Positions 6,264 to 7,339 of a DNA stretch of 7,339 nt are shown piece after piece (within the stretch, counting starts at the first letter, position 1; each line of letters starts with the position of its first letter). The notes beneath the pieces are model-generated. The model was not told where the DNA came from and ran no database searches. It was given only the letters and a program-made list of their open reading frames with translations. Source of the stretch: CAYNGH01 sp964396845 (lineage in GTDB: Bacteria > Vulcanimicrobiota > JAJTBE01 > CAYNGH01); the NCBI GenBank assembly GCA_964396845.1, contig CAYNGH010000163.1, positions 1-7,339 on the forward strand. Direction: 5' to 3'. A program made the position numbers and the translations under genes.

Positions 6264-6287
6264 AATATCGGAGAGATTTTCCATGTT

Positions 6288-6316
6288 AATATATCACAAA
6301 TCCCCCGCTTTGTAAA
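6288..6316 (-). promoter_or_regulatory. Sigma-70/SigA-type promoter of the rimP-nusA-infB operon
   Basis: Minus strand: -35 box TTTACA (6311-6316), a spacer of exactly 17 bases, and -10 box TATATT (6288-6293), preceded by TGA, an extended -10 element. The predicted start is near 6281, giving a leader of about 62 nt. It is the only good promoter seen between the glycosyltransferase and rimP, and the dense packing downstream implies it drives all six operon genes. Confidence 0.75.
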
Positions 6317-6345
6317 GAATTTTTTTTTTGTTTTTCCGGGGGATT
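6299..6345. repeat. Nine-bp inverted repeat bracketing the -35/A-tract region
   Basis: AATCCCCCG (6299-6307) and CGGGGGATT (6337-6345) are perfect inverted copies 29 bases apart. They enclose the -35 box and A-tract, and one arm lies within the promoter spacer. This is compatible with a two-site operator or a large-loop hairpin ending the upstream transcript; neither is established. Confidence 0.5.
6320..6335 (-). promoter_or_regulatory. A-tract upstream of the -35 box (UP-like element)
   Basis: On the minus strand AAAAACAAAAAAAAAA ends three bases before the -35 box. An A-tract at this place fits an UP element contacted by the RNA polymerase alpha subunits, in keeping with strong expression of a core operon. 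It is not a terminator for the upstream gene, because in that transcript the tract is A, not U. Confidence 0.5.
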
Positions 6346-6376
6346 GAAACCCTCAAAACCCTGGAGTATCAGGTTG

Positions 6377-7339
6377 TCATAAAAAACTCTCCACAAAAGC
6401 TGCAGCTTTCTGAGAAGAATCAGGTCTGGCAAACCCCAGAGCTTTTTCCGACAGATTTGACAAGGTGTCGGGATCTCCCAGGAGCTTTTCGATACAGTGT
6501 GGCAAATCCTCATCCCGGTAAACAGGCACCGCCAGGCCCTTTTCTATGAGGAAGGAAATATTCCGGGCTTCCTGCCCTGGAATGGGAGATGTAACGATCA
6601 TGGGAAGCCCCGAGGCAAGAGCCTCGGCGGTGGTGAGGCCTCCGGGCTTTGTCACCAGCAGGTCCGCAGCTTTCATGTAGTCATATACATTCTCCACATA
6701 GCCCATGACCTTTATCTTGACGGCAGAGTTCTCAAGCCGTTTTTCTGCTTCCTGGAGTTTTCTGTACTCCTTCCGGTTCTGTCCTGTCATGACCAATGCC
6801 AGAAGAGGCGTCTGAATCTGCCGGAGGATCTTCTGGCATCCGGTGGCGGGACTCATCCCCCAGCCTCCTCCCATAATGAGAAGTACCGGCCTGTCATCTT
6901 CAAGTCCCAGCATCCTGCGGGCATCATCCCGACAAGGCCCTTTGCCGTTGAACCGGGGGTCGATGGGAATTCCCGTGGCTCTGACCCGATTTCCGTTGAT
7001 CCCATGCCGGGCAAAATCGGAAATCAACTCCTCGGTGGGCACCATGTATCCATCGGTTTCCGGATATATCCAGAAGGGGCTTATCACAAAATCAGTAATC
7101 ACTCCCAGAACTTTCATCGGCAGGCCCATACAACGTTTCAGTTCTGCCATCACCCCGCAGGGAAAGGCATGGGTGCATACCACAAGGTCCGGCTTTTCCT
7201 GCTGAATAACACGGCGGAAATTGGCAGAGCTTACGCCGTTGAGCCAGTTTTTAGCCCCGGAAACGGTTTTGCCGGGGGTTTCACTGTCATAAAAATAACC
7301 GTAAGCCTGGGGAAAAATTCGCAACAGGTATTGATAACC
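6377..7339 (-). CDS. MGDG synthase/UgtP-type glycolipid glycosyltransferase, 5' end missing
   Basis: These GT-B enzymes, peripheral on the inner face of the membrane, transfer glucose or galactose from a UDP-sugar to diacylglycerol, making glycolipids and anchors. The visible 320 codons remain open at the window edge, so the N-terminus is missing; a TTG at 7324 is internal (upstream codons read GYQYL, then LRIFPQAYGYFYD, matching the middle of the N-terminal MGDG_synth domain). Further family marks are GVITDF, ATGIPIDPRF, the glycine loop IMGGGWGMSP, and the UDP-sugar-binding region DLLVTKPGGLTTAEALASGL followed by PIPGQEARN. Where family members usually have His in the TDFxxH..W motif, this one reads TDFVISPFW, with Ser. 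It resembles MurG in fold but not in its motifs. It is on the same strand as the operon but separated by 157 bases and a separate promoter, so probably a different transcription unit. Family is firm; donor sugar and acceptor are not known. Confidence 0.88.
   Translation of the reverse strand, partial: GYQYLLRIFPQAYGYFYDSETPGKTVSGAKNWLNGVSSANFRRVIQQEKPDLVVCTHAFPCGVMAELKRCMGLPMKVLGVITDFVISPFWIYPETDGYMVPTEELISDFARHGINGNRVRATGIPIDPRFNGKGPCRDDARRMLGLEDDRPVLLIMGGGWGMSPATGCQKILRQIQTPLLALVMTGQNRKEYRKLQEAEKRLENSAVKIKVMGYVENVYDYMKAADLLVTKPGGLTTAEALASGLPMIVTSPIPGQEARNISFLIEKGLAVPVYRDEDLPHCIEKLLGDPDTLSNLSEKALGFARPDSSQKAAAFVESFL

Noticed and set aside
6320..6335. T-run on the plus strand as an intrinsic terminator
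   Set aside because: No gene on the plus strand leads into it, and in the minus-strand transcript it is an A-tract. An UP-like promoter element fits better.
6217..6376. Frameshifted remnant of the RimP C-terminal domain or a small extra gene around rimP
   Set aside because: The other frames between rimP and nusA and upstream of rimP show no RimP-like continuation; the region upstream is promoter and leader.

Overview
This 7.3 kb window is a compact, almost entirely minus-strand bacterial core locus. It holds the classic rimP-nusA-ylxR-infB-rbfA-nrnA transcription/translation operon, and upstream of it the 3' part of a lipid glycosyltransferase gene. No gene on the plus strand can be supported. 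By eye the base composition is close to balanced. The gene order (ylxR between nusA and infB, nrnA after rbfA), the strong AAGGAGGT-type ribosome sites and an MGDG-synthase-type glycosyltransferase fit Bacillota or another Gram-positive-like or Terrabacteria-type lineage such as Synergistota or Armatimonadota. I cannot fix the phylum. The ylxQ (L7Ae-like) gene that Bacillus carries between ylxR and infB is absent.

Layout in transcription order (high to low coordinates): a 5'-truncated glycosyltransferase (6377-7339); a 157-bp intergenic region holding an A-tract, a strong sigma-70/SigA-type promoter and a terminator-like leader hairpin (about 6227-6345); a very short RimP (5959-6219) that lacks the whole C-terminal domain; a long NusA (4211-5926) with an acidic insertion and a charged C-terminal extension; YlxR (3862-4224), overlapping the nusA end; IF2 (1525-3858); RbfA (1122-1520); and an NrnA-type DHH phosphodiesterase (91-1068). 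Spacing inside the operon runs from a 14-nt overlap to 53 nt, so all six genes are probably co-transcribed from the promoter at 6288-6316. The last 90 bases hold a hairpin and possibly the beginning of another gene.

The operon links transcription elongation and termination (NusA), 30S maturation (RimP, RbfA), initiation (IF2), RNase P modulation (YlxR) and turnover of tiny RNAs (NrnA). The most notable departures from the textbook version are the domain-truncated RimP, the NusA C-terminal tail (a long E/R/K helix, ten lysines in a row, then a Tyr-Gly/Tyr-Glu end), and a leader where a perfect 11-bp hairpin with a poor U-tract competes with a second stem that would hide the rimP ribosome-binding site. 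The leader suggests NusA-dependent autoregulation, as known for the B. subtilis counterpart. No mobile elements, CRISPR arrays, tRNAs or rRNAs were seen.
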